Positions 1 to 6,012 of a DNA stretch of 8,014 nt are shown here, in pieces (the first letter of the stretch is position 1; every line of letters starts with the position of its first letter). The notes under the pieces are model-generated. The model did no database searches and had not been told where the DNA came from. It saw only the letters and a program-made list of their open reading frames with translations. Source of the stretch: Phycisphaerales bacterium (GTDB lineage Bacteria > Pseudomonadota > Gammaproteobacteria > Competibacterales > Competibacteraceae); the NCBI GenBank assembly GCA_014879435.1, contig JACSSB010000308.1, positions 1-8,014 on the forward strand, written 5' to 3'. Both the position numbers and the translations under genes were made by a program.

Positions 1-1
1 G

Positions 2-403
2 CGACAATTGGAGTTTGCGCTATTCGATTTTCGCTTGCACCGCGACTACGATCCAGCACGTGGTGGACGAGTACAAGAGGTGTTGGACGCGGTACGCCGC
101 GAAGTAGCAGTGATCCTGCCACCGCCCTACAACCGCTTCGCCAATGCCTTCACCCACATTTTCGCCGGCGGCTACGCGGCTGGCTACTACAGCTACAAGT
201 GGGCCGAAGTCCTCTCGGCCGACGCCTTCAGCGCCTTTGAGGAGAACGGAATCTTCGATGTGACAACCGGTATCCGCTTCCGGGAGAGCATTCTGGAAGT
301 CGGCGGCTCACGGCCAGCCCTGGCCAGTTTTGTCGAATTTCGCGGCCGGGAACCACGCATCGAGCCGCTATTACGACTGAGCGGAATCGCAGCCGCTGCT
401 TAA
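2..403 (+). CDS. prlC: Oligopeptidase A, C-terminal part (5' end outside window)
   Basis: This is the last 133 codons of an M3-family zinc metallopeptidase, a cytoplasmic enzyme that degrades short peptides, including cleaved signal peptides. The frame is open from the left edge (R-Q-L-E-F-A-L-F-D-F) to a TAA stop. The block HIFAGGYAAGYYSYKWAEVL near the middle is the signature of the PrlC C-terminal catalytic lobe, whose His and Tyr residues line the substrate cleft. The ending VEFRGREPRIEPLLR also matches the family end. The HExxH zinc site lies upstream of the window and cannot be checked. The gene converges on the HAD phosphatase gene, and a hairpin-rich spacer follows its stop. Dcp, a relative in the same family, is less likely given the near-identity of the visible signature to PrlC. 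Confidence 0.93.
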   Translation, partial: RQLEFALFDFRLHRDYDPARGGRVQEVLDAVRREVAVILPPPYNRFANAFTHIFAGGYAAGYYSYKWAEVLSADAFSAFEENGIFDVTTGIRFRESILEVGGSRPALASFVEFRGREPRIEPLLRLSGIAAAA

Positions 404-417
404 TGTCAATCACTTAA

Positions 418-495
418 CGTCATTCCCACGAAAGCGGGAATCCAGGAAGCCTCGCGAGTTACCAATTCTAGACTCCCGCCTACGCGGGAGTAACG
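418..495. repeat. Inverted pair of REP-like hairpins (REPIN-like) in a convergent junction
   Basis: Two 28-base units face each other at 418-445 and 468-495. The second, read on the minus strand, matches the first at 21 of 28 positions. Each is itself a hairpin: ATTCCC/GGGAAT at 422-427/436-441, and a perfect 8-bp stem ACTCCCGC/GCGGGAGT at 472-479/484-491 with loop CTAC. The 22-base spacer contains the palindrome CTCGCGAG (451-458). Elements of the form ATTCCCGCG...CGGGAATCCAG are common dispersed repeats in proteobacteria. The site between two convergent genes also suits a bidirectional terminator or mRNA 3'-end stabiliser, which is inference. Confidence 0.75.
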
Positions 496-529
496 ATTCA
501 ATCAGGTAGATAAGGAGAGGATCGACGGT

Positions 530-1174
530 TCACGACGTTTCGGGGTGGATCAATGCGGATACCTGGTATCCCCCGCCGAACGGCCGCACGTCGGTTGCCA
601 GCATCCCAGCACAGCGGGCCGCCTCCAATCCGGAATCTGCATCCTCGAACACCTGACAAAGACTAGGTTCCACCGCCAATCGGCGCGCCGCCTCCAAGAA
701 TAAATCTGGCGCCGGTTTGGGTAGAAAACCGTCGTCAGCGGTCAGCACTACCGGAAAGAGATCACGCAACCCAGCCGCCTGCAGCGCTCGCTCCACGTTG
801 GGGCGATTACTCCCCGAGACCACCGCCATCGGTAGGCGGCCCTGGTACTCCCGCGCCAGCATCGCAATCGGTTCCAGCGGCTGCGTCTGCTCCAGCAAGA
901 GAAAAGTCTGTCGTTCCTTGTCAGCGGTGAACTGCTCAACATCGATGTTCTGGCCGAATTTGGTGTTGTACAAGCCCACGATCTGATCGGTTGGCTTGCC
1001 ATTATGCTGGATCAAGAATTCCAGCGGACAAACCAGTCCTAAAGCCGCAAAGGTCTCTTCCCAAGCGATGTAGTGCAAGGGCAGAGTATCGACGAGCGTA
1101 CCGTCACAATCAAAAATCAACCCTCGAACCCAAGTCGGTACCTCGGGGACAGATAAAGAATAGGTCGTAGTCAT
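530..1174 (-). CDS. HAD-superfamily phosphatase, YqaB / beta-phosphoglucomutase-like
   Basis: This 214-residue protein is a subfamily I haloacid dehalogenase hydrolase, probably a soluble Mg2+-dependent sugar-phosphate phosphatase. Motif I is FDCDGT with nucleophile Asp22 and acid/base Asp24. Motif II is Ser120 in VVSGS, motif III is Lys153 in KPAPD, and motif IV is FEDADSG (Glu177-Asp178, Asp180). A helical cap lies between residues 30 and about 95. The whole pattern, including the FEDADxGxxAAxxAGM ending, resembles E. coli YqaB, a fructose-1-phosphate phosphatase, but the substrate cannot be read from sequence and a phosphomutase is possible. The ATG overlaps the pilU stop by 4 bp (ATGA) and has a strong Shine-Dalgarno sequence, so it is the last gene of the pilU unit and probably translationally coupled to it. 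Confidence 0.88.
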   Translation of the reverse strand: MTTTYSLSVPEVPTWVRGLIFDCDGTLVDTLPLHYIAWEETFAALGLVCPLEFLIQHNGKPTDQIVGLYNTKFGQNIDVEQFTADKERQTFLLLEQTQPLEPIAMLAREYQGRLPMAVVSGSNRPNVERALQAAGLRDLFPVVLTADDGFLPKPAPDLFLEAARRLAVEPSLCQVFEDADSGLEAARCAGMLATDVRPFGGGYQVSALIHPETS

Positions 1175-2337
1175 GCTGGTCCTCCCCCCTGTGCCGACTT
1201 TTCTTCCTCTTCGGGCTCCGCCAAGGCCTCCAGCGACAATCCCAGACCACTCGGTTTCTTGGCACTGCTGGGTGCCGCTTCACCCGAAAGGTTGATCTGC
1301 AAGCGCAGATTATTGGCAGAATCGGCGTTCTTGATCGCTTCCTCGAAACTGATCTTACCGCTCCGATACAACTCAAATAGTGCCTGATCGAAGGTTTGCA
1401 TCCCGGCTCCAGTGGCCTTTTCCATGATTTCCTTTAATCCGGCGACCTCACCACGCTTGATCAAAGTCTCCACCATCGGCGAATGCAGCAGAATCTCGAT
1501 GGCCGCCACGCGCTTGCCATCCACCGTCGGGATCAAACGCTGCGAGACGAAAGCCCGCAGATTGGCCGACAGATCGGCCAGTAATTGCGGACGCCGCTCC
1601 TCAGGGAAAAAGTTGATGATCCGATCCAGCGCCTGATTGGCGCTGTTGGCATGCAGAGTAGAAATCGCCAGATGGCCCGTTTCCGCAAACGCCAGCGCGT
1701 GCTCCATGGTCTCGCGATCACGGATTTCACCAATCAAGATGACATCCGGAGCCTGGCGCAAGGTGTTCTTCAGAGCATCAGCATAGCTGAGTGTATCCAC
1801 GCCCACTTCGCGCTGGTTGATGATGGAGCGCTTGTGGCGGTGGATGAATTCGATGGGATCCTCAATGGTAATGATATGGCCGCCACTGTGCGTATTGCGA
1901 TGATCGATCAATGCCGCCAACGAGGTGGACTTGCCCGAACCCGTGCCACCGACGAACAGGATCAAGCCACGCTTGGACATGATCACTTCGGTCAGGATCG
2001 GCGGCAACCCGAGATCATTGACGTTCGGCAAATCGGTCTTGATGTTGCGAATCACCATCGACACTTCACCACGCTGCTTGAAGATGTTGACGCGAAACCG
2101 CCCCACCTGGGGTTCACTGATCGCCAGATTCATCTCCAACGTCGTCTCGAACTCCTTAATTTGTGCTGGATTCAAGATCGAATAAGCGATTTCTTTGACT
2201 CGGCCATGGGATAACGGCTCCTTGTCCAAAGCGCGCAATACTCCCTGAAACTTGGCGCATGGTGGCGCACCGGTACTCAAGTAAATATCAGAACCGTCTC
2301 GACGGGCCAGAATCAACAAATATTCCTTCAAGTCCAT
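1171..2337 (-). CDS. pilU: Type IV pilus retraction ATPase PilU
   Basis: This is a hexameric secretion-type ATPase of the PilT/PilU family that acts at the cytoplasmic base of type IV pili. PilU is known to need PilT to drive retraction. Counting from the ATG, an N-terminal PAS-like domain (about 1-100) is followed by a RecA-like core: Walker A GGTGSGKST (130-138), Asp box IEDPIEF (158-164), Walker B VILIGEIRD (199-207) and His box HLAISTLHANSANQALDRI (222-240). The C-terminal part (MQTFDQALFELY, then DSANNLRLQI) is PilU-like, and the AIRNLIRE motif of PilT is absent. The 388 residues are close to the family length, with a tail of about 35 residues rich in Ala, Ser and Glu. A GTG one codon upstream could also start, but GGAGA lies 7 bases before the ATG. 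No pilT or other pilus gene is in view. Confidence 0.9.
   Translation of the reverse strand: MDLKEYLLILARRDGSDIYLSTGAPPCAKFQGVLRALDKEPLSHGRVKEIAYSILNPAQIKEFETTLEMNLAISEPQVGRFRVNIFKQRGEVSMVIRNIKTDLPNVNDLGLPPILTEVIMSKRGLILFVGGTGSGKSTSLAALIDHRNTHSGGHIITIEDPIEFIHRHKRSIINQREVGVDTLSYADALKNTLRQAPDVILIGEIRDRETMEHALAFAETGHLAISTLHANSANQALDRIINFFPEERRPQLLADLSANLRAFVSQRLIPTVDGKRVAAIEILLHSPMVETLIKRGEVAGLKEIMEKATGAGMQTFDQALFELYRSGKISFEEAIKNADSANNLRLQINLSGEAAPSSAKKPSGLGLSLEALAEPEEEEKSAQGGGPA
1181..1190 (-). promoter_or_regulatory. Strong Shine-Dalgarno of the HAD phosphatase gene
   Basis: On the minus strand the sequence reads AGGGGGGAGG, ending 6 bases before the ATG. It lies inside the last codons of pilU (encoding Gly-Gly-Gly-Pro-Ala) and fixes the start of the downstream gene despite the 4-bp overlap. 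Confidence 0.8.
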
Positions 2338-2344
2338 CACGCTT

Positions 2345-2349
2345 TCTCC
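2345..2349 (-). promoter_or_regulatory. Shine-Dalgarno deciding the pilU start
   Basis: GGAGA on the minus strand lies 7 bases from the ATG at 2337 and only 4 from the adjacent GTG at 2340. The ATG is therefore preferred over the one-codon-longer GTG start. Confidence 0.6.
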
Positions 2350-2370
2350 ACATCATACCAATGCCGATTT

Positions 2371-3912
2371 CTAAGTTTGATCGATCACCGCCGCATGTCC
2401 GCCTCGCCGTGGATCACCTGCTCCCTGGCCATCGGAAGCCACCACATGGGCTCCACCAAAGTACAGATCGGGTACCGACCACTGATTGAGTGGCCAGCGC
2501 GCCGCTAGTTCCGTCAGCGCCGTCTCGGCGAAGCCCGGCTCTACCTGGATACACTGACCATCCCAATGCAAACGCGGCGACTCAACCGCAGCGCGGGGAC
2601 TCATGGCGAAATCCACGACGTTGCTGATCACCTGCAACAGGGCGGTACGGATACGCTTGCTGCCACCACTGCCCAAAGTCAGTCGAACCCGATCTCCCTC
2701 CAACAGCAGCGATGGCGCCATCATTGAGGAGACACGGACACCGGATGGGCTGGCATGAAATCCGTCGGGATGCAGGTCGTCCTCACCCATCATGTTGTTG
2801 AGCATGATCCCGGTGCCTGGCACACAATAACCAGAGCCTTCCCCATTGGAAGTGGTCATACTGGCGGCATTGCCCTCGGCATCGCAAACGCTGATATGGG
2901 TGGTCCCACCGGAAGCGGTGCGTACTCGCTCCATACTTTCGCTCAAGCCACCGCCGCCCAAATCGGCCAGACTGAGATAACCTTCGGCGCGGCGGCGATC
3001 CACTTCCTGCATCACTGCCACCAACAGAGCCAGATGAGCCGGTGAGCCGAAGTCAAGCTCCGCCACCTGGCGCGCTTCCAACAAACGCAGTGATAAAGCG
3101 ATCAGCGAACCGCCAAAGGAAGGAGGTGGATTGGTCAGCAGGCGGCAACCGCGATAATCCACCGGTAATGGCTCCCGCTCGATCACCCGATAAGCAGCCA
3201 GATCGATTTCGGTCAATAAACCACCGCCCTCACGCATATCGCGGGCCAAGCGTCGAGCCAACTCACCTTCGTAAAATTCCCGCTCGCCCTCGAATGGTAG
3301 GGTTTCCAGAAACGCCGCGAGTTCCGGATTGTGATAAATATCGCCTTCACCTAGATAATGACCATTGGGCTGGAATAATGCCCGTCCAGCAGCAGTCAGC
3401 GTCATGATCGGGGTCAACAGATCCAACAGATAAGACTGCTTGGCATTGATCGTCACTCCGTTGCGTGCCAGTGCGATTGCCGGTGCCAGTACCTCGCGCA
3501 ACGGTAGACGACCTAGGCGTCGATGGACGTGCAAATAACCGCGCAGTACACCGGGTACCGCCACCGAGCCCATGCCCGCATTGAAGATCTGCTCACTTCC
3601 GGGAAAGCGAACCGTAACCGGTAGAAAATGCGGCTCTAGTTGGCTGAGCTGTAAACCCTGACCGGGTGTATCCACGAAAAAATCGAATAACAGTGCTCGA
3701 CCTTGCGCGGTGCGCGCTAGCAGGAAACCACCGCCACCGAGGCTGGTCAATGCGGGTTCGGTCACAGCGGCGGCAAATCCAGCCGCCACTGCCGCGTCGA
3801 AAGCATTGCCACCAGCACGCAAGATATCGCAAGCCGCTGCGGTGGTATCCGGATGACCACTTGCCACGCCACCACCGAGGACTTGGTTTTGCATCATATT
3901 CACGATCTCCAT
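2371..3912 (-). CDS. Gamma-glutamyltransferase-family Ntn hydrolase (divergent)
   Basis: This is a COG0405-type gamma-glutamyltransferase homologue. Family members self-cleave at a Thr that then acts as nucleophile and transfers or hydrolyses gamma-glutamyl groups, as in glutathione. Visible marks, counted from this ATG, are the N-terminal GGNAFDAAVAAGFAAAV block (35-49), the self-cleavage/nucleophile site GTTHIS with Thr337 expected to be catalytic, VSSMMAP (Ser395-Ser396, the oxyanion-side serines) and GSGGSKRI (414-421). The canonical R-E-x-A-P motif, whose Arg binds the glutamate carboxylate, is replaced by DFFVDTPG (77-84), so the substrate may differ. No signal peptide is evident, unlike periplasmic Ggt, so it is probably cytoplasmic. 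At 513 residues it is shorter than E. coli Ggt (about 580). An upstream TTG (3927, overlapping the rhlB stop) and ATGs at 3897/3894, served by GGAG at 3907-3910, are alternative starts. The pilU start lies 33 bases after its stop. Confidence 0.85.
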   Translation of the reverse strand: MEIVNMMQNQVLGGGVASGHPDTTAAACDILRAGGNAFDAAVAAGFAAAVTEPALTSLGGGGFLLARTAQGRALLFDFFVDTPGQGLQLSQLEPHFLPVTVRFPGSEQIFNAGMGSVAVPGVLRGYLHVHRRLGRLPLREVLAPAIALARNGVTINAKQSYLLDLLTPIMTLTAAGRALFQPNGHYLGEGDIYHNPELAAFLETLPFEGEREFYEGELARRLARDMREGGGLLTEIDLAAYRVIEREPLPVDYRGCRLLTNPPPSFGGSLIALSLRLLEARQVAELDFGSPAHLALLVAVMQEVDRRRAEGYLSLADLGGGGLSESMERVRTASGGTTHISVCDAEGNAASMTTSNGEGSGYCVPGTGIMLNNMMGEDDLHPDGFHASPSGVRVSSMMAPSLLLEGDRVRLTLGSGGSKRIRTALLQVISNVVDFAMSPRAAVESPRLHWDGQCIQVEPGFAETALTELAARWPLNQWSVPDLYFGGAHVVASDGQGAGDPRRGGHAAVIDQT

Positions 3913-3923
3913 GCCTGTTCCGC

Positions 3924-5195
3924 TCAACTGCGAGCGGGCCGCCGATGCGGCGTGCGGCTACGTGGACGATCACCGCTTCTTCCAGAGAGCGGCGGTCGGT
4001 GGCGCTCCAAACGCTTGGGAGGCCTGTATTCCAGTAGCAATTCATCAGTAATTGGCAGTACGGGAATCTTCTGGTCGATGAAATCCTCGATATCTGGCAA
4101 GGAGTAAACATATTCCTCGCAAGCGAAGCTGATGGCATCACCGCTGGCACCAATGCGGGCGGTGCGACCGATGCGGTGGACATAATCCTCGCGATCCTGC
4201 GGCAAATCGAAGTTGATGACGTGAGTCACCTCCGAGATGTGCAGACCACGTGCGGCTACGTCGGTCGCCACCAGAATCGGCAATTCGCCGCGCTGGAACG
4301 CCTCCAGCAGACGCAAGCGCTTGTGCTGGGGAATATCGCCAGAGAGCACACCCGCTTCATAGCCGTTGCCGAGCAGATACCCGGTTACCCGATCCGCTGC
4401 TCGTTTGGTATTGACGAAAATCATGGTGCGCTTGGGGTCTTGCTGTCGCAGCACACCCAACAGTAGCGGGATTTTGTCGTGAGCGGAGACGTGATACAGC
4501 GTTTGGCGCACCTTGTCGGCGGTGACCCGCTCAGCCTCGATCCGCACCACCTGCGGGTTGTTCATGTGCTCGTAAGCCAGCTCCATGACGCGATTGCTGA
4601 GGGTGGCGGAAAACAGCATGTTGATACGCTGATCGGGAGGCGGCATCTTACGCAGCAGGTAACGGATATCAGCGATGAAACCCAGATCGAACATGCGGTC
4701 GGCTTCGTCCAGCACCACCACTTCAATGTTGGATAATTTATAGACACCCTGCTTGTAGTAGTCGATCAAACGCCCTGGCGTGCCAATCAGCACATCCACT
4801 CCACTTTCGATCTGACGGCGCTGACTCTCGTAGCCAGCCCCACCATAGACTACAGTGAATTTGAGACCGGTATAGCGACCGAGCAGTTCGGCATCTCGAT
4901 GGATCTGTACAGCCAGTTCACGGGTGGGGGCGATGATCAGAGTCCAAGGACCGACCGCATCCTCTGGAACCGGAGTCTCCATGAGACGATGTAGCGCCGC
5001 CAGCAAGAAAGCAGCGGTCTTCCCAGTACCGGTCTGAGCCTGACCAGCGATATCCTGGCCCTGAATCGCCAGCGGCAAAGTAGCGGCCTGGATCGGTGTG
5101 CAGTGGACGAAATCGGCGTCTTCCAGACTTTCTAGCAGCGCGTCGTTCAAACCAAGCGCGGAAAATGGGACTTGAGTTAAATGGTCTTTTTGCAT
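3924..5195 (-). CDS. rhlB: ATP-dependent DEAD-box RNA helicase RhlB
   Basis: RhlB unwinds structured RNA for the RNase E/PNPase degradosome. All DEAD-box motifs are present in order: Q motif with TPIQ (33-36), AQTGTGKT (53-60), PTREL (90-94), TPGR (139-142), DEAD (163-166), SAT (196-198), ATDVAARG (310-317) and HRIGRTAR (340-347). The N terminus MQKDHLTQVPFS resembles E. coli MSKTHLTEQKFS, and blocks such as PxxQRxNMLFSATLS and ACEEYVYSLPDIE are RhlB-specific, which separates it from RhlE, SrmB and DeaD. The C-terminal tail (about 390-423) is basic and Arg/Pro-rich, as expected for RNA or partner binding. The divergent trxA-rho neighbour is the E. coli arrangement and strengthens the call. 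No Shine-Dalgarno is seen at the usual distance; instead a 9-base repeat abuts the ATG. It appears to be the first gene of a four-gene unit. Confidence 0.95.
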   Translation of the reverse strand: MQKDHLTQVPFSALGLNDALLESLEDADFVHCTPIQAATLPLAIQGQDIAGQAQTGTGKTAAFLLAALHRLMETPVPEDAVGPWTLIIAPTRELAVQIHRDAELLGRYTGLKFTVVYGGAGYESQRRQIESGVDVLIGTPGRLIDYYKQGVYKLSNIEVVVLDEADRMFDLGFIADIRYLLRKMPPPDQRINMLFSATLSNRVMELAYEHMNNPQVVRIEAERVTADKVRQTLYHVSAHDKIPLLLGVLRQQDPKRTMIFVNTKRAADRVTGYLLGNGYEAGVLSGDIPQHKRLRLLEAFQRGELPILVATDVAARGLHISEVTHVINFDLPQDREDYVHRIGRTARIGASGDAISFACEEYVYSLPDIEDFIDQKIPVLPITDELLLEYRPPKRLERHRPPLSGRSGDRPRSRTPHRRPARS

Positions 5196-5222
5196 GAGTG
5201 AGCGACACTTCCCGAGTGAGCG
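5196..5222. repeat. Tandem 9-mer GAGTGAGCG directly upstream of rhlB
   Basis: GAGTGAGCG occurs exactly at 5196-5204 and 5214-5222, an 18-bp period. On the rhlB strand this reads CGCTCACTC, the first copy abutting the ATG, where a ribosome-binding site would normally lie. It could be an operator or a translational control site, but chance duplication is possible. Confidence 0.4.
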
Positions 5223-5467
5223 GGGTATAAAGCGGACACTGGATCTTAAAATCCTCGAAAAATTTAAACGGAATTATGGAAAGAAATTTGTGCCCTGGTG
5301 CGTTATTTTGCCACAATATCCTCTGTTGAACGCCGCACACTGTGGATTTTCGCGGTTGCGTCGTGGTGGCGATGTCTCTCGGACTCTCTCGACCGCACTC
5401 CCGCTCATTGGTTTCGCGCATCCGCCGATCCATGTGAGCAATCCGCCGCCTTATCCCCTACCGAACC

Positions 5468-5473
5468 GGAGAA
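5468..5473 (+). promoter_or_regulatory. Shine-Dalgarno deciding the trxA GTG start
   Basis: GGAGAA lies 6 bases before the GTG at 5480. With the conserved N-terminal length of thioredoxin, it supports the non-ATG start. Confidence 0.75.
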
Positions 5474-5479
5474 CCCTTC

Positions 5480-5809
5480 GTGAGCGAACAAATTGTGCAT
5501 GTCACCGATGATACCTTCGAGGCAGAAGTACTCAATGCCGAGCAACCTGTCCTAGTCGACTATTGGGCCGAATGGTGCGGACCCTGCCGCATGATTGCAC
5601 CGATCCTGGACGAACTTGCCGGGGAATATGCCGATCGCGTCAAGATCTGCAAGCTGAATGTAGATGAAAACCAGGGCACACCGCCCAAATATGGGATTCG
5701 TGGTATTCCTACTCTGATGCTGTTTCGCAATGGCAACGTCGAAGCCACCAAGGTCGGCGCTGTTTCCAAATCGCAATTGACCACTTTTCTCGACAGTAAC
5801 TTGCGTTAA
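5480..5809 (+). CDS. trxA: Thioredoxin 1
   Basis: This small cytoplasmic dithiol-disulfide oxidoreductase keeps protein thiols reduced and donates electrons to ribonucleotide reductase and other reductases, being itself recycled by thioredoxin reductase. The 109 residues match the family length. The active site WCGPC has Cys33 and Cys36 (Met counted as 1), Asp27 is the buried acid in LVDYWAEWCGPC, and the cis-proline lies in GIRGIPTLMLF. The ending TFLDSNLR matches E. coli TrxA closely. It starts at GTG with a good Shine-Dalgarno. The gene sits between divergent rhlB and rho, as in E. coli. A strong stem-loop begins 37 bases after its stop and may limit read-through into rho. No competing assignment is plausible. 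Confidence 0.97.
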   Translation: MSEQIVHVTDDTFEAEVLNAEQPVLVDYWAEWCGPCRMIAPILDELAGEYADRVKICKLNVDENQGTPPKYGIRGIPTLMLFRNGNVEATKVGAVSKSQLTTFLDSNLR

Positions 5810-5846
5810 ATTCCCAGCACTCATCCGCCCGAGGCTGGACGCCGTT

Positions 5847-5880
5847 TCGCGGTCGTGCTAGCTTACCTAGCACGCCGCGA
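5847..5880 (+). terminator. Strong stem-loop between trxA and rho (terminator or attenuator)
   Basis: TCGCGGTCGTGCTAG (5847-5861) pairs with CTAGCACGCCGCGA (5867-5880) through 14 base pairs, with one bulged T at 5853 and loop CTTAC. The following TCTTTCGTCT is T-rich but not a clean U-tract, so it is a weak or partial intrinsic terminator, or an attenuator or RNA-processing barrier in the rho leader. Confidence 0.5.
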
Positions 5881-5966
5881 TCTTTCGTCTCCATCACCGC
5901 CTTTTCGTATATTGCCCCACCATTACCTGGGCGGCTCTCCAAAACGTAAACCCCCGACCTTTCTCT
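5881..5966 (+). promoter_or_regulatory. C-rich, G-poor rho leader, possible Rho-utilisation (rut) region
   Basis: Between 5881 and 5960 the plus strand has 32 C against 11 G, many as YC dinucleotides, and little self-complementarity is apparent. This is the composition Rho binds on nascent RNA. Rho is known to repress its own synthesis by terminating in its leader in E. coli, so an autoregulatory site is a reasonable inference. No exact boundaries can be set. Confidence 0.4.
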
Positions 5967-6012
5967 GCGGACGCACCCCGCTGGCGCCCGCCGTCTTGAG
6001 CATGTAGCTTCT

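Larger units (their letters stand above)
5196..5479. promoter_or_regulatory. Divergent rhlB/trxA control region
   Basis: This 284-bp spacer should hold promoters for both directions. An AT-rich block (about 5225-5325) contrasts with the GC-richer flanks. For trxA the best sigma70-like pair I can find is weak: TTGTGC at 5288-5293 and CACAAT at 5312-5317, 18-base spacing. For rhlB only a -10-like CATAAT (minus strand, 5273-5278) stands out, without a matching -35. The region beyond 5325 would form a trxA leader of roughly 130-150 bases. No gene is supported here. Confidence 0.5.

Noticed and set aside
340..347. RhlB motif VI reads HRIGRTAR instead of HRIGRTGR (positions given as residues)
   Set aside because: The family consensus is HRIGRxxR, and the two arginines that matter are present, so the Ala is unlikely to affect activity.
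410..418. 9-mer TCACTTAAC shared between the prlC 3' side and 7833-7841 after ubiT
   Set aside because: A single short match in about 8 kb with no extension on either side is compatible with chance.
513..520. AAGGAGAGG-like purine run resembling a Shine-Dalgarno on the plus strand
   Set aside because: No start codon follows at a suitable distance, and the sequence beyond is the 3' end of the HAD gene on the other strand.
1585..2214. A 209-codon plus-strand open frame antisense to pilU
   Set aside because: It is opposite the conserved RecA core of PilU, resembles no family and has no supporting start context, so it is a shadow frame.
5194..5511. A 105-codon plus-strand frame across the rhlB/trxA spacer
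   Set aside because: It spans the control region and runs out of frame into trxA, with no recognisable domain and an amino-acid content that follows base composition.
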